Below, one piece after another: positions 5,306-5,987 of a DNA stretch of 5,987 nt (position 1 is its first letter; every line of letters starts with the position of its first letter). Origin of the DNA: Bacillota bacterium (GTDB taxonomy: Bacteria > Bacillota > Clostridia > Lachnospirales > Lachnospiraceae). The position numbers and the translations under genes are program-made. The stretch lies in contig JAEWWQ010000212.1 of the NCBI GenBank assembly GCA_023458855.1, forward strand, positions 1 through 5,987, in the 5' to 3' direction. The notes under the pieces were generated by a model. The model did no database searches and was not told the origin of the DNA. It saw only the letters and a list, made by a program, of their open reading frames with translations.

Positions 5306-5668
5306 ATGGGATTATTTGGACTAGGTAAGAAAAAAGAAGAAAAAGAAACATCCTCAAGCTGTTGCTGCGGAGGAGAATGTACACCAGAAGCAGTAGAAAG
5401 AGCTGCAAATAATCAGGATACTGGCGAAGCTGTGAAAGTTTTAGGATCGGGCTGTGCAAAATGCAATGAGCTTGAAGCAAATGTAAAAACTGCATTAGAG
5501 CAACTTGGTATGGATACAGCAATAGAGCATGTAACAGATTTTAATGTGATTGCAGCATATGGTGTTATGACAACACCTGCACTGGTAGTAGATGGAAAAG
5601 TAGTATCTTACGGAAAAGTATTAAAGGTGGAAGAGGCAGTAAAATTATTGCAGAAAGTAAGAGCATAA
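5306..5668 (+). CDS. Small thioredoxin-like redox protein (MTH895/TM0996 type) with Cys-rich N-terminal tail
   Basis: A 120-residue protein with ATG 5306 after AAAGGAGAT (5291-5299), 62 bp downstream of arsR. Residues about 43-118 form a minimal thioredoxin fold: strand V-K-V-L-G-S-G, active-site C50-A-K-C53, helix 54-67, strand A-I-E-H-V-T (72-77), T-T-P with cis-Pro 91, and strands A-L-V-V-D-G-K-V-V-S-Y-G. This matches the thioredoxin family often found next to such permeases. The first 40 residues are an added tail: M-G-L-F-G-L-G with a Lys/Glu-rich run, then S-S-S-C-C-C-G-G-E-C (C19-21, C25). The tail could bind a metal or metalloid or relay thiols. There is no signal peptide, so it is cytoplasmic. 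It might reduce or deliver the permease substrate; that is inference. Confidence 0.87.
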   Translation: MGLFGLGKKKEEKETSSSCCCGGECTPEAVERAANNQDTGEAVKVLGSGCAKCNELEANVKTALEQLGMDTAIEHVTDFNVIAAYGVMTTPALVVDGKVVSYGKVLKVEEAVKLLQKVRA

Positions 5669-5763
5669 TATACATATCTATGAATATGGCCGATCAATTT
5701 TCCTTTAAAGGCTGGGGTAATCTCTGTGGCGATGACGTTCGTTAATTGCATAATTGGAGTTAC

Positions 5764-5797
5764 AAAGGTGGAGACGAATTATCGAGCCACCTTTTTT
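5764..5797 (+). terminator. Rho-independent terminator of the arsR-thioredoxin-like unit
   Basis: AAAGGTGG (5764-5771) pairs perfectly with CCACCTTT (5787-5794) around a 15-nt loop, and the T run continues to 5797. This is a standard intrinsic terminator about 95 bp after the thioredoxin-like stop. Confidence 0.88.
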
Positions 5798-5860
5798 GAA
5801 TTAATAAATATTGTAAGAATTCTATTTTTAAACACAATTCGAGTATCAAAAGAGATATAC

Positions 5861-5894
5861 AACTATTCGCAAAAGACAAGTTTAACGAATAGTT
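5861..5894. terminator. Hairpin after the kinase remnant, possible terminator
   Basis: AACTATTCG (5861-5869) and CGAATAGTT (5886-5894) form a perfect 9-bp stem with a 16-nt loop, 9 bp beyond the stop of the minus-strand remnant. T-rich sequence follows on the plus side; on the minus side the following tract is GTATATCTCTTTT, so termination strength is uncertain. Confidence 0.5.
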
Positions 5895-5903
5895 TATTTA
5901 TTT

Positions 5904-5987
5904 TCAAAATTTACTATTCATCACATCGGTATAAATCATATCTATCATATGTTGTTTTTCCGCTTCCTGAATTTCCTCTAATTATTA
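5904..5987 (-). pseudogene. P-loop ATPase/kinase remnant with internal deletion (runs off window)
   Basis: On the minus strand one frame (5985 to 5950) reads I-I-R-G-N-S-G-S-G-K-T-T, a textbook beta-strand plus Walker A motif as in small P-loop kinases of Firmicutes that begin with a similar strand. In this frame a TAG follows only 12 codons later (5914-5916). A second frame reads H-M-I-D-M-I-Y-T-D-V-M-N-S-K-F and ends at TGA 5904-5906, which looks like the C-terminal helix of such a protein. The nucleotide-binding strand and the C-terminus are thus only a few codons apart and out of frame, so most of the gene appears deleted. The start lies beyond the right edge. A hairpin follows the stop. 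The call rests on motif recognition only. Confidence 0.55.

Noticed and set aside
5304..5522. Leu-rich minus-strand open frame opposite the thioredoxin-like gene
   Set aside because: Its composition follows from the Lys/Glu-rich sense strand; no ribosome binding site and no homology signal.

Overview
The window is AT-rich DNA with strong AGGAGG-type ribosome binding sites, sigma-A promoters close to consensus and short intergenic gaps. Together with the protein types, this points to a low-GC Gram-positive anaerobe of the Clostridia, plausibly Lachnospiraceae. No rRNA, tRNA, CRISPR array or transposase is visible.

Left part (1-1117, + strand): the C-terminal end of a VTC-type polyphosphate polymerase domain protein is followed 23 bp later by a DUF4956 membrane protein. 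This is a recurrent bacterial pair. It ends at an AT-rich hairpin shared with the convergent gene to its right. Middle left (1127-2531): a very methionine-rich 89-residue protein on the minus strand and a two-repeat DUF2935 helical protein on the plus strand diverge from a 214-bp intergenic region.

Middle right (2545-3716, minus strand): a MarR-family regulator with a cysteine cluster has a near-perfect promoter of its own. Downstream is a class I SAM-dependent methyltransferase with a Cys-rich tail. The methyltransferase is broken by a 4-bp tandem duplication (CAAA twice) immediately before its conserved N-M-x-L-H-H segment; removing one copy restores a 208-residue protein. A perfect 8-3-8 palindrome overlaps the MarR stop codon.

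Right part (3764-5797, + strand): a metalloid-type module made of an ArsP-like permease, an ArsR-type repressor and a small thioredoxin-like protein of the redox-active-disulfide (MTH895/TM0996-like) type with a Cys-rich N-terminal tail. Promoters before the permease and before arsR both carry ATCGAT-centred operator-like sites, so the repressor probably controls both. A clear rho-independent terminator closes the unit.

The right edge (5904-5987, minus strand) holds what looks like a decayed P-loop kinase: a textbook Walker A sequence runs within a few codons into an unrelated frame that reads like a protein C-terminus, consistent with an internal deletion. The overall picture is an accessory region carrying metal/metalloid stress genes and two damaged genes. 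The link between the MarR-methyltransferase unit and the divergent ArsP unit is inferred from their adjacency and cysteine content and is not proven.
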